From positions 7,178,001-7,242,000 of the forward strand of contig NC_135556.1 in the NCBI RefSeq assembly GCF_964340395.1: DNA of 64,000 nucleotides, in the 5' to 3' direction. Of this stretch, positions 1 to 10,754 are shown one piece after another. The notes under the pieces were generated by a model that saw only the letters and a program-made list of their open reading frames with translations, was not told the origin of the DNA and searched no databases. Position 1 is the stretch's first letter. Each line of letters begins with the position of its first letter. This DNA comes from Glandiceps talaboti (Eukaryota > Hemichordata > Enteropneusta > Spengelidae). Position numbers and translations under genes: made by a program.

Positions 1-202
1 GAACCATTTTCGCATTAAATAATGTATTTTTCTATTCATGAATGATTTCCAGTTCGGTATACGATGACATATAGAAATTACAAAAGGATTGGCACCTGTT
101 ATCTTGTTCTGGGAGAAAATTAGTCACTGCAGAAACTTATTAATACTGAACGTTTTCAGTTAATAATATTTCAATATTGCCAGACCATCTTTGCTTCCCT
201 CC

Positions 203-299
<97 letters not shown>

Positions 300-2631
300 T
301 GTAAAGTGATCAATTTTAATTAAATCTCTCATTATAGTGTATGATTGACATGGTTTAAATTTTAGAACCCTAACTGTGAATTAATCACTCAAATTTTTCA
401 AATAAACACTTTGAAGACTAGCAGCGTAGGCTAAGTTTATACTTACACACAGTCTAAAAAGAAGCCATGTGATTTATAGTACAGGGTCAGGGACACACGT
501 TGCATACATGGCCAGCTATCAATCATGCATACTATTATATGCAATATAATATGATACTCCGTTATAAATTATTATTATTTTAATTAGAGCTTTAAGGTGG
601 CAATATGGATGATGATTGGGTATTTATGTTGGATATTTATTTATAAAACAATTTTATCCTGGCTTCCTACTTGAAAAATCAATGTAGAACAACTATAGAC
701 CAAGTCTGTGTTTGTAACTCAATAAATTACAGAAAGCTAAAAAAACGTGTAGAAAAGTTTATTATTGCACCTACAATAAACACTTTGCACATTTAAAAGT
801 CGTTTTACAATTTATTAAGTTACAAATAAGGACTTGACATATGTTATTTCATGATGTTTTTTCAATTAGGAAGCAAAAGTAGATACCGAAATTCTCATCC
901 ATATGGCCACTTGAATGAAATGGATCAATCAGATTTGTTGAGATTAGGTTTTCATTAAAGTACCAACATTGAAAACACTACTTGGATTTGTTTCAGTTTA
1001 GTTGGGTTTATAGCCAATGACACATGTGGATATTTTGCTCTCACCCTATAATTCCCCTACCACGGTTGGCATTCTGCTAGCAACTGCTCCGACGTTAGAG
1101 CTTCGGCTCGAAATCATTGGGTTTTAATTGTTCATGTTGTGAGGGGACTTCAATAACAATAACACCACCGTGTGATTAGAACCACCTCAGCCATTTCAGA
1201 TATATAATGTAAAAATAATCACCTTATTAATTCATAGCTACTCAGGAAATTGTAATCTAAGTCTAATTTTAGGTGAAATGCCCGACATGCTAAGTAGCGG
1301 AAGAATGGAGTATTTAACATAAATTATATCTGTCACGAAGTCCCAAACCTGAATGGAACTCTGTAAAAGTATGTGTTAGTGTGTGTATATGCTTGCGAAA
1401 AGAGGAAAATTGCTGGGAGCAATACCCGGCTCAAATTAAAATTAATAAAGGAGAAGTTGAAAACGGCTTTTAGAGCATGTGGGGACTGGAGAGCCAATTG
1501 TGTTTCAATTTCAAACCGATTCAACATTCTTTAACTTCTTTTCATGACAAAAGGGTCTTTTTGTTTAGCTATAGTGCAAATCATATATATGTTCTTTCCT
1601 TATTCTGATATAGTTAGATATCAATTAATCAGAGGCATAGCCGTCAATGATATAATAGTCCATACCCCTCAAAAGTCCTTGAAAATCGTGGACTTTTGAA
1701 CGAATCATCGAAATTCCATGAAAGTCCTAAAAATATGACTCCACCGTTTAAAATATAATGTATATGACATTGGAAGCTTTTTATATTTCATTAAATATTA
1801 TTACCAGACAAGTTAATTTAATTTCTACAATTCAAAGTCAAATTAAGTGATAAAATGCTAACAATAAACCCCTGGGAAATGACGTTGCTAGTCTAAGTTA
1901 CATTATATTATTCACCCACATTGGTATGCTTGTGACTGACTGATGGCTGGTCTGGCTGGCATGACATATCGTATCTTACAGACTGTGAATATTATGTAAA
2001 AACAACAATACAACTAAAACAAAAACACCAGACAGCTGGTGCCTTTGATGTTGGCCAAAGGTGATGCGTGCTTTTATCACTTTTGATTATGTCTGTGGAA
2101 GTTATAATGTAATCCTGCTGCATAACTGGGGACCTGGAATTTGGATGAACTCCTGGAGTTGTAATGACTCTAACAGTAGGGGACAATTATTCACACGTAG
2201 CCCTCAGGTGCTATGTTTGACAGACCTGGGTGACTCCAGGATAGCCTGCGGACTGACTTGGAAAACCTTGACATTTCCACAGTAATGTGATATAGAGCAT
2301 GTAACATGGCCCTGTCACATAGTCCCAAAGCAGAATGGATATCTGTAGAACTGTGTGGTTGTGTTTATAGTCTAGTCCAATTCCAGAAAGTCGCTGGAAA
2401 ATGATCTTGTAGGCGTTTTGGGGTAAAAGCTGGAAGTCATCTTTTCGAGAGTAATGTAATGGTGCTGAATAAAAAAAAACATCGTATCAAATTTTACATA
2501 AAAACAAACATCTCGGAATCAAATCCCATATACCCCTAGCCCTCACAATATCAATTCTTTTTACATGATAAATTACGACTCTTTATCTACATTTCTTTGC
2601 AGGAGAATCATTTCCTGGAAATTAAAACTAG
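1..2631. repeat. Tandem locus, block a, copy 1
   Basis: This stretch is repeated at 14305-17523 and, for its first 500 bases, at about 45797-46270, always in the same orientation. Matching landmarks are the opening gaaccattttcgcattaaat, the TA array, the sentence-like run around 2041-2290 and the end near 2630. Short open frames in it (1333-1527, 1992-2285) are partly shared with copy 2 (16875-17168), but they overlap on both strands, start without context and have no recognisable domain, so I do not call a gene. Base 1 is at the equivalent point to 14305, so the true start of the copy may lie outside the window. Confidence 0.85.
214..296. repeat. (TA)n microsatellite, copy 1
   Basis: About 40 TA units. 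The same position in copy 2 holds two long TA arrays, and in copy 3 only about ten units (46010-46029), so the tract has expanded or contracted independently since the locus was duplicated. Confidence 0.97.
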
Positions 2632-4997
2632 TCACACGACGTCCTTCTTCTTAGTTTGAGTGGAGTATATATTGCAAGTATTTAACTTAAAGACACAAAA
2701 CCAAACTACTTTTTTTTCATTTGGCCTACGGCGAAAAAAACCCGTTTGTTTCCGATAATATGACTTCAGAAAATAACTTAGGTAGGTTGGGATTTTATTT
2801 TATTTAACATATTTTAATTACTTCAACCCAAAGACAATATACTCATTGGTCACAATACATCCGTAACAGTTGATGAGGTGTAAATGAAGACAATTATGTG
2901 ATTCAGAAGTAGACAAACACAATATGTAGACTGTGTTGTTATAGGCTGAAAAGACAATCTTTTCTTTCTGGAATGTGATTTTAAAAATGTAACCACATAT
3001 ACTTTGGCAAAAAAATCTACAGGATGTAGAACCAAATTGTCATAAATTTACCTCATTCCATAAAATGTTTAGGGTCGGGGGCTTATACTAGGGTTGGTCG
3101 GGTGATTACTTGAAGTGAGGGTTAGTTTAACATCGTTGTAGTAAGACCCTATATACTTCACATGTAAAGTGACATCAGAATTATGTATGCGATTACATTT
3201 TGGAAAATGTGGTCGTGTCACTTTACTTTGGCTTTGGACATCCGAAAGGGGCAGGTGTGGATGGATGGGGGGGGGGACAGATTCAGTTATATAGATGTGC
3301 ATAAATATCCCGCTCCCATATATATCCACAGAGGGTGCAAAATAGGCAAATTGATGAAAACTAAAGTGGAAAAATGCTCTAATAAATGTAACGAAAAATT
3401 CATTTACCACATTCCTGCCAAGGGTGTTCCTTGTTCGATGGACGCAAAAAGATTAGACAATGTACTGTCTCGTCTTTCAGTTTTCACAGTTGTGGACGAG
3501 ACAGGTAACATATCATTTTCCCCTTACGTAAGACATTCAGTTTACATCATGATCTTGTATGACAATTTTCCAAAAAAGCTAACAATATATAACTTGACTT
3601 TATATTTGGTACATTTTCGAATATCTGGGAAGGATGTGTTTATTTATGGATATTCGAAAATTGTGTAATTAGTGTAGCTACACTGTACTAAATCACACAG
3701 GCAATCACACAGTAAACAAGAACGACACGATTTAATGATGCTCATGAATTTGATTTAATCGAAAATAGCAGAAAATTTGAAATAGCATATATAGTCTTGA
3801 TTATTCCAAAGTCGTACGAATGCAATTAGTTCGTTCATAAAACCTAATAATTGTGGGGTTCCGATTACGCTCAATTTTAGAATAGGTGGATAGGTTGATT
3901 TTTTTTGTTTTAAGTTTTTAAGTTTGAAGTCCCGTTTCATTGTGCTATTTTTTGAGCAAGTTCCAGCGAAACATGCTTCCAAGACGAGATTGGACAAGTA
4001 TTGCTATGAAATACAAATTGTGTGATGGCTTGATGCTGGTGGTTACCGTAATAGAAATAATACAAATATGACAAATTTTTAACTTGAAGCGAAGATACTC
4101 AATTGATACAAAAAATTGGTTTTTCTTATAACACAATCTCCCTATCAACGTATGATCATTTCCTCATGATATTATACGTATACGACCAATCTTGATTAAT
4201 TGTAATGTTGTTAGGATTCCTCGTATAATTATAGAAAATTAGTACGCTTTAACAAGAAACAGAATATATTCATCCTGCCATAATGAGATCCGCTTCTGGA
4301 CGTCCTTTATTATTCTTCTTGGGCACAACAAGAAAAAGAAGAAGAATCACGTGTTAATAGTAATAATCATGAGACATGGAACTCTATATGATGGTGGCTG
4401 AAAACAGGTTTATCCAAATTTTACTACTATATAGTGAATCTCATTGTATCATAAACACCACGTGACCACTTATAAACAGACGTGCTACAAACACACCCTC
4501 CCGATAAACAGAAAGTTGTTCATTTCAAAAAGCAATAAAGTATGGTGTGTACGATTATCAAATAAACATTTCGTGAACGAGGATAAGAAATATTGGCATA
4601 TTAACACATACGGACTGAATCAAACCTTTGACCACATATGTATGAAGTTGACAAACAATAAATCATCCACATTGGACATCCAAGTTATTGGTAATCAGTA
4701 GGTAAAATAGCGTTATAATAAACATTAAAACGGCTTGCTCAATTATACTGAAATTTGGTACATATAATTTTTGGGGTAATTGCTAGATCTGATTTGTTTT
4801 TGGGCACGATCTATCAATGTTAATTAGGAAGATTTGAATATCAATGAAATCAACTAATTAAGCAATATCTTAAGAAAAATGTTGAGTTTCTCATGATTCT
4901 TAATCTAAGTGTGTATCTTTTGACACGTCATAATAACCGCAAAATCAAGAGAGAATTGTGTCCATTGGAATTGACGTTACTTTAAAACTAATATGTT
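2632..4997. repeat. Tandem locus, block d proximal part, copy 1
   Basis: Paralogous to 23941-26381 in copy 2, and its first part to 51300-51640 in copy 3. At its left edge the sequence cacgacgtccttcttcttag matches the end of block b in copy 3 (47824 onwards), so most of block b appears to be deleted from copy 1. The longest open frame, 3183-3668 on the plus strand, is not preserved in copy 2 because a G-run and a second site differ in length, so it is probably not coding. Bases 4735-4870 resemble part of the terminal-inverted-repeat element described at 7463. No gene is supported here. Confidence 0.75.
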
Positions 4998-5137
4998 TCA
5001 TTTAATACAAATACTACCATTATTTCGGGATCCACAATCCTCACAATCGGTTCCTAGGGCACAAAGACTATCGAGAGATCCGGCTCCTCCGTCGTCACAC
5101 TCACCATCATCACTATATAAACAGATTTCGGAGCAAA
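4998..5137 (-). CDS. Cysteine-rich terminal exon A of secreted family 1
   Basis: Read on the minus strand, a splice acceptor (ctttcctcaacag) is followed by two bases of a split codon and 45 codons plus a TGA stop. The peptide begins CSEICLYSDDGECDDGG, continues with AGSLDSLCALGTDCEDCG and ends in ICIK. It carries seven cysteines in the same order as the other five family exons. It lacks the three codons that precede the first cysteine in most copies, yet stays in the same phase. It should code for the disulphide-rich part of a small extracellular protein. No signal-peptide exon survives just upstream (around 5680-5700), so it is either a broken copy or is spliced from the signal exon at 10634-10754. 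The tail after DCGSR is shorter than in its relatives. Confidence 0.6.
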
Positions 5138-5811
5138 CTGTTGAGGAAAGTATCACATAACTCTTTTAATTTGGTCTCCTTTAATAAAACATTTCATTCT
5201 ATAATTGTAAAGCCACTAGGCTCTGTGTCACAAGCGCTTTATAGACGCTCGTCCCTCACTGCGCTCAACAGTGAAAACTATTGCTCAGACTGACTATCGA
5301 GAATGTAGACTGTACACCTTGAGGGGCATCCTAGATCCTCACACATTGGTCAACCCCTCTCATGGCTGGTATGTTTTAGAGCTATTATTAAAGGTCGAAA
5401 TATCAGGCATAGAGTCAGAATTCAAAATAACAGCACGTGAATATCTGAATCATAATGATAATAGTAATTTAATAATAATAACAACATAAATGTAAATCTA
5501 AGTAACTCCTATAAGGTGCTGTCCCACACTACGTGCTTTACTGTTGTATTACCCCCCTTGATATTGATCTGTGTATGGCAGTACAACGCCCATTTGTGTA
5601 TATACTTCCTTAACTCCCGGGGGTCGGGGTTGGGGTGGCATATTATCCATTGCAACCTCTGTAAGCTCATAAGATTAAATAATTCACAGAACAATCTACC
5701 AATCTACTGGTGTGTACAATTAACAAATAAACATTTCGCGAACAAGGATAAGTAATATGGGGATATTAACAGACACGAACTGAATCAGAACTACTAATAC
5801 TGAATTGAATT
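5138..5811. repeat. Family 1 intron/intergenic block, next to exon A
   Basis: This block recurs beside every family 1 terminal exon (for example 8888-9500, 10090-10630, 32829-33450, 34048-34600). Landmarks are gacaatcgcttaacagacgc (degenerate here), the AT-rich run near 5450, the segment starting gtgctgtcccacactac and attcacagaacaatctacc. In the intact gene it is intron 1. Here the signal exon that should follow is replaced near 5700 by sequence from the intergenic part of the block. No gene is seen. Confidence 0.65.
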
Positions 5812-7140
5812 TTTTTTTCACCGGAAACATAAGGTAATAACATTACAGAGAGGAAAATACAAATACAGTAAAAGAAAATGCTCTGGTGAGGACCATGGAA
5901 ATAGTTTACTAGAAACTAATCTAGTCCATGGTCCTTATCCTGTCAAAATATAGAAGGTAAAGATACACGGCGTACTTATGATAAATAATTAATAATAACA
6001 AATAATATAGTAATAATCAATACACACATACATATTCACAAATCTATTATAGCACATGTACAGAAAAAGATATTTACATATTTACAGTACAAATTAGAAT
6101 CAAGAGAAAAGGTGTGTCTTTATACATTTTTTAAATTCATGTCGCTTGTGTATATTCTTAAGTTTGTTTGGTAGGGAGTTCCAATGTTTGGGTAATGCAT
6201 ATTTGAAATTCTTTTGACAAATTGTAAGATTAACTTTTGGAATGGGAATGTTACAACTGAGGGCTGATCTGGTAGGGTAGCTATGGGATAGACGGTTAGT
6301 AATGTAGTGGTTAATATTATGAGCATAGCGGTTATTTTGTAAGTCATAGACAAACATGCATGTTTGGAATTTACACAGTTTATGGATATCCAATATGCGG
6401 AGTTGATTGAAAAGGGGCGCAGAATGTGTTTGATAATCAGAGAAAGTGATAAGTCGAGCTAGTTTCTTTTGCAAGATTATAAGTGGTTCGAGTAATGTAC
6501 GATAGGTGTTACCCCAAATTTCAAGACCGTAACTAAGATGGGGGAGGATTAAAGTGTTGTAAAGTAAAACAAGGGTGGACCTTGGTACATAATGGCGAAT
6601 ACGAGAGATGAGTCCGATTTTGGGACTTATAGTTCGGGTTACTTTTTCGATGTGAGATTTCCAGGTGAGAGCTGGGTCGATGGAAATACCTAGATATGTG
6701 GCCGATGATACACACTTAATTGGTGTGTCGCTAATACTTAGGGTTCCCTCGATGTGAGATATCCTCTGGGGAGTTTTGATAATCAATATAGTTAGTTTTG
6801 TCAACGTTAATTGTTAGTTTGTTAGCATTGCACCAGTCGTTAACTTTTTTAAAATGATCATTTATAACATTAAGATTGATATTATTAGTTTTCATGAATT
6901 TGAATAGGTTAGTGTCATCTGCAAATAAACGAAAATTGAAGGCGTCAGTAGATTTGTTAATGTCGTTAATATATATGAGGAAGAGGATTGGTCCAAGTAT
7001 TGATCCTTGGGGTACCCCACACTTAATTTGTTTTGGATTGGAGTTGATACCATTTATGCTAACGACCTGTTGTCTATTTTTAAGGTAATTTTGAAACCAA
7101 AGGAGCGGAACACCTCTAAAGCCGTAATAATATACTAGTC
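5812..7140 (-). mobile_element. 5'-truncated LINE (CR1/Jockey-like superfamily)
   Basis: A non-LTR retrotransposon fragment in minus orientation. It contains the palm and C-terminal part of the reverse transcriptase, about 290 bases of 3' untranslated sequence and a short A-run (read as T at 5811-5819). The upstream part (endonuclease, start of the reverse transcriptase) is missing, as expected for incomplete target-primed reverse transcription. A short sequence of the form attagtagt occurs on both sides and may be the target duplication, but the flanks are themselves repetitive, so this is uncertain. The corresponding place in copy 2 lacks the element, so it inserted after the locus was duplicated. 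Confidence 0.88.
6100..7137 (-). pseudogene. LINE reverse transcriptase C-terminal half
   Basis: Two overlapping frames cover it. The upstream frame (to about 6785) has CGVPQGSILGPILFLIYIND and FRLFADDTNLF, the latter being the catalytic FADD box of non-LTR reverse transcriptases. The downstream frame (6804-6100) has YLGISIDPALTWKSHI, HLSYGLEIWG and PLFNQLRILDIH, typical of the thumb and C-terminal region of CR1/L2/Jockey-type enzymes, and stops at 6100. A single frameshift near 6785 separates them, so no active enzyme is made from this copy. A second, more decayed piece of the same family lies at 52243-52512 on the plus strand. Confidence 0.88.
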
Positions 7141-7462
7141 TGAATACTACTAATAATAACATACATGTAAATCTAAGTAACTTTTATAGGGCGCTGTCCC
7201 ACACTACACTTCACAAGAGCTTTACTGTTATATTATTACCTTTGGTATTGATCTATGTAAGACAGTACAACGCTCATTTGTGTATATACTTCCTTAAGAA
7301 ATAAATATCAATATTGTTAACGTCAATATGTATGGACTTGACAAATAGTAAATTATCCACATTGAACATCCTATAAGTTATTGATAATAAGTAGGTAAAA
7401 CAGTGTTATAATAATGAGCATTAAGATTTCCTATCCAACATCTACGCAATGACTGCCACTTT
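7141..7462. repeat. Remnant of family 1 intron block
   Basis: The sequence aacatacatgtaaatctaag through ttccttaagaaataaatatc matches the intron block at 9290-9430 and 33240-33390, then jumps at about 7325 to the intergenic part (tatgtatggacttgacaaat). The signal-exon region between these points is absent. No gene is seen. Confidence 0.6.
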
Positions 7463-7516
7463 TACCTCCAGTAAGGGGAGATATTGAAAAGGCGATATAT
7501 GTCTGTGTGTCTGTGC

Positions 7517-7579
<63 letters not shown>

Positions 7580-8565
7580 ATTCGTCCATCTGTGTGTGTC
7601 AATCTGTGTCATCATTTTCTTAAAAACGGGTGGCTCAATTATAATGAAATTTGATACATACCTTCCATCTTATGCTAACGGCAAGAACTGATTATATTTT
7701 AGTAAACATTCAATGAACATTAATAAGTTCTTTGTATAATGAATGGTTTTGAGTAATCAGGCTATATCTTTGGAACGTATACTTCAAATTAAATACGATT
7801 TTGGTAATATATCAACTATAACAAGGCGCATATGTCCTATAAGGTTTGTTGATTTAGCTTAAAGCTTTTAGGAATAACTGGCATCATTGGTGAATTTCGG
7901 TATTAGGCTATATCTTAAAAATTCGGTATTAGGCTATATCTTAAAAATTCATACTTGAATTTCGATACAATTTAGTGCATAAGTTAACAATAACTGAGCG
8001 TGTATGTCCTATAATGTTTGTTGATGTATATTACAGTTTTAATGAATAATTTGCACAATTAATGAACTTTGGTAATTCAGCTTTATCTGAGAATGCAAGC
8101 TTCAAATCTCAGAGAATTTGGTGCATATACCAACGATAACAATGCTCTCAAGTTTGGTCACATAGCCTTTACTTTTATTGAGTAATTTGAATAATTAATG
8201 ATCTTCAGTAATTAAGCTATATCCTTGGAATGTATGCTTCAAATTCCCTATAATTTGGCACATCTCCTAAAGCCTGTTGATATAGTTTTTAATCATATGT
8301 CTAATTTGCATAATCAATGATTTTCGGTAATTAGACTATTTCTTAAAAATGCAAACTTCAAACTTCAGATAATTTGTATATGTATTGAAAGAAGTGCATG
8401 TGTCATTTAAAGCTTGATGTTGTAACTTATAATCTAAATGGTCAATTTGCATAATCAATGTTTGTTTTAAGTGGTACATCATGTATAATAGCTATAGTTT
8501 AGAATTTTGCATTCTAACAATGTGTGTAGGCCCAAAAATCTATAGTTTTGTCCTGACGGGGGGCG
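7463..8565. mobile_element. Non-autonomous element with short terminal inverted repeats
   Basis: The left end reads tacctccagtaagg and the right end tcctgacggggggc; their paralogues at 30142 and 32500 read tacctcccgtaagg and tcctgacgggaggc, which are inverted copies of each other with one or two mismatches over 14 bases. Between them are a GT microsatellite and several degenerate direct repeats of about 140 bases, each built around ttaatgattttcggtaatta, ggctatatctta and cctataaggtttgttgat. There is no transposase. An inverted partial relative lies at 31540-31795, another fragment at 26050-26300, and the right end recurs at about 62640-62810. Superfamily unknown. Confidence 0.6.
7519..7577. 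repeat. (GT)n microsatellite
   Basis: About 29 GT units inside the element at 7463-8565. The copy 2 relative (30175-30200) has only a few GTCT/GTGT units. Confidence 0.95.
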
Positions 8566-8656
8566 TTCAGTATAAATCTGGTTAGTCTTAAAAGACTTCG
8601 CCTTTCAGCATTATCTCAAGAAAAATGTTGAGTTTATCATTGATAATATCACTGCG

Positions 8657-8662
8657 TTTATT
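8657..8662 (-). promoter_or_regulatory. Polyadenylation signal candidate after exon B
   Basis: AATAAA on the minus strand about 75 bases past the stop of exon B. The paralogous exon E has the same hexamer at 32593-32598. At the matching place, exons C and F have AAGAAA and exons A and D have neither. This fits use of B and E as terminal exons, but no downstream GT-rich element was confirmed. Confidence 0.4.
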
Positions 8663-8735
8663 TTACACGTCATAGTAATCACAAAATCGAGAAAATTGTT
8701 CATTGGAATTGACGTTCCTTTAAACCTAAAATGTG

Positions 8736-8887
8736 TCAATTGATACATAGAATGTTACTACCATATCGGGATCCACAATCCTCGCAATCGGTTCCTAGGC
8801 CACAACTATCATAGTCAGATCCATCTCCTCCATCGTCACACTCGCCATCACCACTGTATTCACATGTTTCGGAGCAAACTGTGTCAT
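8736..8887 (-). CDS. Cysteine-rich terminal exon B of secreted family 1
   Basis: A splice acceptor (tttcctcaacag) is followed by two bases of a split codon, 49 codons and a TGA. The peptide runs DTVCSETCEYSGDGECDDGG, then DGSDYDSCGLGTDCEDCG and YGSNILCIN. Seven cysteines are spaced exactly as in exon C. No signal exon lies next to it: the equivalent place near 9490-9510 keeps cctgtcaatgg and a weak donor but no start or hydrophobic stretch. It could be the last exon of an alternative transcript beginning at 10754, because the donor there has matching phase. The AATAAA at 8657-8662 supports a terminal exon. Confidence 0.65.
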
Positions 8888-9928
8888 CTGTTGAGGAAAG
8901 TATTATATTTATAAAAACATTCAATTCTATAGTCGTAAAGCCACTAGCCTCTTTGTGACAATCGCTTAACAGACGCCCGTTCCCCAACGCGCGCACCAGT
9001 GAAAAACTACTCTTGACTATCGAGAATGTAGACAGTAAGGTATGTCTTGAGGGACGTCTTCACACATCGGTCAACCACTCTCATGGCCGGTGATGAGGAC
9101 AGCTAGAGTGAGAATGATTCTATTAAGCCTGTGTTGGAGAGTACAAGAGATCTGTGTTTTAGTGCTATTATTAAAGGTTGAAATTTTAGGCACAAAGTCA
9201 GATTTCAAATTATAATAGCACTTGACTATCTGAGTCAAAATAATAATAATGATAATAATACTAATACTAGTCTAAATACTAATAATAATAACATACATTT
9301 AAATCTAAGTAACTTTTATAGGGCGCTGTCCCACACTACACTTCACAAGAGCTTTACTGTTATATTATTACCTTTGGTATTGATCTAGACAGTACAACGC
9401 CCATTTGTGTATATACTTCCTTAAGAAATAAATATCAATATTGTTAACGCCCGGGGGATTATCATTCAGTGCCGCCTCTGTAAGATTAATGCATTCACCA
9501 AGCAATCATGATACCATTGACAGGACTGCAATAAATTATGGTGTATACGATAATCAAATAAACATTTCGTGAACGAGGATATGAAATGTGGGGATATTAA
9601 TAGACACGCACTGAATCAAACCGTTGCCCATATGTATGGACTTGACAAATAGTAAATTATCCACATGGGACATCCTATAAGTTAGTGACAATCAGTAGGT
9701 AAAACAGCGATATAATAATTAATAATTAGCATTAAGATCTCCTATCCAACATCTACACAACGACTGCCATTTTAAATCTTAAAAGAATTCACCTTTCAGC
9801 TTTAGCTCAAAAAAATGTTCAGTTTCTCATTGTTAATATCACTGCGTTTCTTTTGACACTTCATAACAACCACAAAATCGAGGGAATTGTGCTCATTGGA
9901 ATTGACGTTACTTTATAACTAAAATGTG
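8888..9928. repeat. Family 1 intron/intergenic block between exons B and C
   Basis: It contains the recurring intron block (8940-9430), a degenerate signal-exon remnant near 9490-9520, and the intergenic run aaattatggtgtatacgat through catcctataagttagtgac. Close relatives lie at 32829-33892. Plus-strand short frames over the intergenic run are not conserved between copies. No further gene is seen. Confidence 0.6.
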
Positions 9929-10754
9929 TCAATTGATACATAGAATGTTACTACCATAAGATCGGGATCCACAATCCTTGCAATCGGTTCCTAGGCGACA
10001 TACATCATAGTCAGATCCGGCTCCTCCGTCGTCACACTCGCCATCATCATTGTATGAACATGTTTCGGTGCAAACCATGATATCTGTTGACGAAGTACTA
10101 CATCTGTCTGTTGGTCTCCTTTATAAAAAAACATCACATTCTTTTGCCTCTTTGTGACAATCGCTTAACAGACGCCCGTTCCCCACCGCGCGCACCAGTG
10201 AAAAACTACTCTTGACAATCGAAAATGTAGACAGTAAAGTATGTCTTGAGAGAGAGAGCGAGAATGATTCTTTTAAACTTGTGTTGGAGTCCAAGAGATT
10301 TGTGTGTTTTTAATGCTATTATTAAAGGTCGAAATTTTAGGCATAGAGTCAGAATTCAAAATAATAGCACGTGAATATCTGAATCATAATGATATTAATA
10401 GTAATTTAATAATAATTACATAAATGTAAATCTAAGTAACTTATATAGGGTGCTGTCCCACACTACACTTCACAAGAGCTTTACTGTTAAATTATTACCC
10501 TTAGTATTGATCTATATATATAAGACAGTACAATGCCCGTTTGTGTACATACTTCCTTAACCCCCTGGGGGGCATATTGTCCATTGCAGCGTCTGTAAGC
10601 TCATAAGATTAAAAAATTCACAGAACAATTTACCAATGTTGGTCCTATTGACAGGAACGCAATCGTGGTTCAAATCTTGCGCAACGACGTTAGAAGTTTG
10701 AAGTGACAGCAGTGAGATTAGAAGACACAAGTCTGAGCAAATCGAACATATCAT
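9929..10754 (-). CDS. Small secreted eight-cysteine protein, family 1 (intact two-exon gene C)
   Basis: Exon 1 is 10754-10634 and exon 2 is 10083-9929, on the minus strand. Exon 1 starts MICSICSDLCLLISLLSL and has a hydrophobic core followed by NVVAQDLNHDC, a plausible signal peptide cut near VVA-Q, so the product should be exported. The donor is attg|gtaaat after the first base of a codon, and the acceptor gtcaacag leaves two bases, so the junction makes Asp and the frame continues: IMVCTETCSYNDDGECDDGG, then AGSDYDVCRLGTDCKDCG, ending NILCIN. The total is 91 residues, with eight cysteines after the predicted cleavage, enough for four disulphides. The DGECDDGG...GTDC.DCG motif occurs in extracellular proteins of algae and marine invertebrates. 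The function is unknown to me. The start is the only ATG that includes the hydrophobic segment. A CRE-like tgacgtta lies about 75 bases upstream; no clear TATA box is seen. Confidence 0.72.

Noticed and set aside
1992-2285. Overlapping opposite-strand frames conserved in copy 2 (16875-17168)
   Set aside because: Conservation is explained by recent duplication of the whole block at the nucleotide level; neither strand has a domain, signal or splice pattern.
3183-3668. 161-codon plus-strand frame in block d
   Set aside because: The paralogue at 24470-24960 has a different G-run length and another length change that close the frame; no domain or splice support.
10660-10690. tRNA B-box-like ggttcaaatct
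   Set aside because: It lies within the family 1 signal exon and no matching A box or cloverleaf is present.
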